A stretch of 6,495 bases of DNA from Prevotella sp. UBA6429 (GTDB lineage: Bacteria; Bacteroidota; Bacteroidia; Bacteroidales; Bacteroidaceae): positions 1 through 6,495 of the forward strand of contig DJOV01000098.1 of NCBI GenBank assembly GCA_002437285.1, read 5' to 3'. Below, in pieces: positions 5,979 through 6,495 of the stretch. Each line of letters starts with the position of its first letter. Position 1 is the first letter of the stretch. Both the position numbers and the translations under genes were made by a program. The notes under the pieces are model-generated. The model was not told the origin of the DNA. It did not search any database and saw only the letters and a list, made by a program, of their open reading frames with translations.

Positions 5979-6495
5979 TCAATGTGTGAAGTTTTCGAAA
6001 CAGCCTTCAAGTTCAAACTTCTTGATGATGGCCTCTTCTGTGGAAGTCGTCTTCACGATTTGATAGTTCTTTCGGAAGGTTTCATCGTTGCCTCGCTGGC
6101 TTAGGGTGTTGTAGATGTCCTCCTTGTACGTTGAGACACCTTTCCCGATGTCGTAATTGCCAATGTTGAACATGGTACTCCAATAGACACCACCGTATTC
6201 ATTTTTGCCACGGTCGACAACCATGCGCGTGCCGATGGATGCCACTTCGTTGAATCCCCGGTCGTGCTTGTAGGTCATTTGGATTTCGATGTCTCGCAGA
6301 CAATAGCGAAACATACTTGTGGACCCCGATGTACGATAGCGGATTCTCACGAGTTCGTTGTGTACCATCCCGCGAAAGGAGAGTAGCTGTAGCTTGTCCA
6401 TGTCAAACATTAGTCTTCCCGTCATGACATGAGAGGGAACTTTTGCTTTTTCATCAAATTGCACAACGATGATTTTTTTGTCTTCATCACCCTGC
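5979..6495 (-). CDS. C-terminal part of a carboxypeptidase-regulatory-like domain protein (5' end outside window)
   Basis: The frame stays open from the stop codon (5981-5979) to the right edge, giving about 171 residues. The first start-like codon inside is a GTG at 6464, but the frame continues upstream of it with QGDEDKKIIV, so this is not the true start and the gene is truncated by the window. Visible features are HVMTGRLMFDMDKLQLLSF, a soluble beta-rich pattern; FRYCLRDIEIQMTYKHDRGF; and the tail FRKNYQIVKTTSTEEAIIKKFE. From family memory these resemble the C-terminal half of Bacteroidales exported proteins that begin with a CarboxypepD_reg-like domain. That N-terminal domain is not in the window, so the name is an inference. 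No membrane segment is visible. G+C is lower than in the two large genes (27 of 60 in 6121-6180). It ends 161 bp before the next gene, which has its own promoter. Confidence 0.85.
   Translation of the reverse strand, partial: QGDEDKKIIVVQFDEKAKVPSHVMTGRLMFDMDKLQLLSFRGMVHNELVRIRYRTSGSTSMFRYCLRDIEIQMTYKHDRGFNEVASIGTRMVVDRGKNEYGGVYWSTMFNIGNYDIGKGVSTYKEDIYNTLSQRGNDETFRKNYQIVKTTSTEEAIIKKFELEGCFENFTH

Noticed and set aside
5874..6104. 76-codon plus-strand frame with a Phe-rich membrane-like segment
   Set aside because: It needs a TTG start in the intergenic gap, and its hydrophobic stretch is simply the translation of the T-rich spacer. It then runs antisense to the end of the truncated minus-strand gene.

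Overview
The window looks like a chromosomal segment of a Bacteroidales bacterium, most likely Prevotellaceae. The evidence is the Bacteroidetes-type promoter (a TAnnTTTG -7 element), the absence of Shine-Dalgarno sequences before the start codons, and the protein families present. Genus and species cannot be fixed from this sequence alone. All well-supported genes lie on the minus strand and are read from right to left.

Right end (5979-6495): the last ~171 residues of a gene whose 5' end lies beyond the window. It resembles the C-terminal part of Bacteroidales cell-envelope proteins annotated as carboxypeptidase-like regulatory domain proteins. Next comes a 161-bp spacer holding a good Bacteroidetes promoter (5884-5914) and a purine-poor, Shine-Dalgarno-free leader with three CTCAAC repeats.

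Centre (362-5817): two large tandem genes with a 50-bp gap, probably one operon driven by that promoter. They encode exported paralogues of 859 and 941 residues. Each has a signal peptide, an N-terminal macroglobulin-like (MG2-type) region with the hallmark QEK-YLHLDN, further beta-sandwich regions, a conserved LVQGWRRY motif, a region resembling a TonB-receptor plug without any beta-barrel, and a terminal DYRRTL-W-PN block. Neither shows a thioester motif or lipobox. Their function is unknown; a periplasmic or outer-membrane-associated role is inferred. The downstream copy carries a ~100-residue acidic insertion and a Lys-rich/Asp-rich charged patch that the other lacks.

Left end (1-361): this lower-GC flank is the most unusual part. 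It holds a ~100-nt imperfect inverted repeat (34-133). Read on the minus strand, its central 29-nt arms align without bulges, and all nine non-Watson-Crick positions are G.U wobbles or three evenly spaced tandem G.A/A.G pairs. On the plus strand the same positions are A.C and C.T mismatches. A perfect TAnnTTTG box (139-146, minus) would start transcription close to the outer base of this hairpin, and two possible minus-strand start codons (positions 55 and 32) lie in or just after its 3' arm. This suggests a structured RNA leader of a gene cut off by the window edge. Between the hairpin and the 3' end of the operon, the plus strand has a start-less open frame (148-360) that reads like the decayed end of a gene and stops one base from the convergent stop codon of the large gene.
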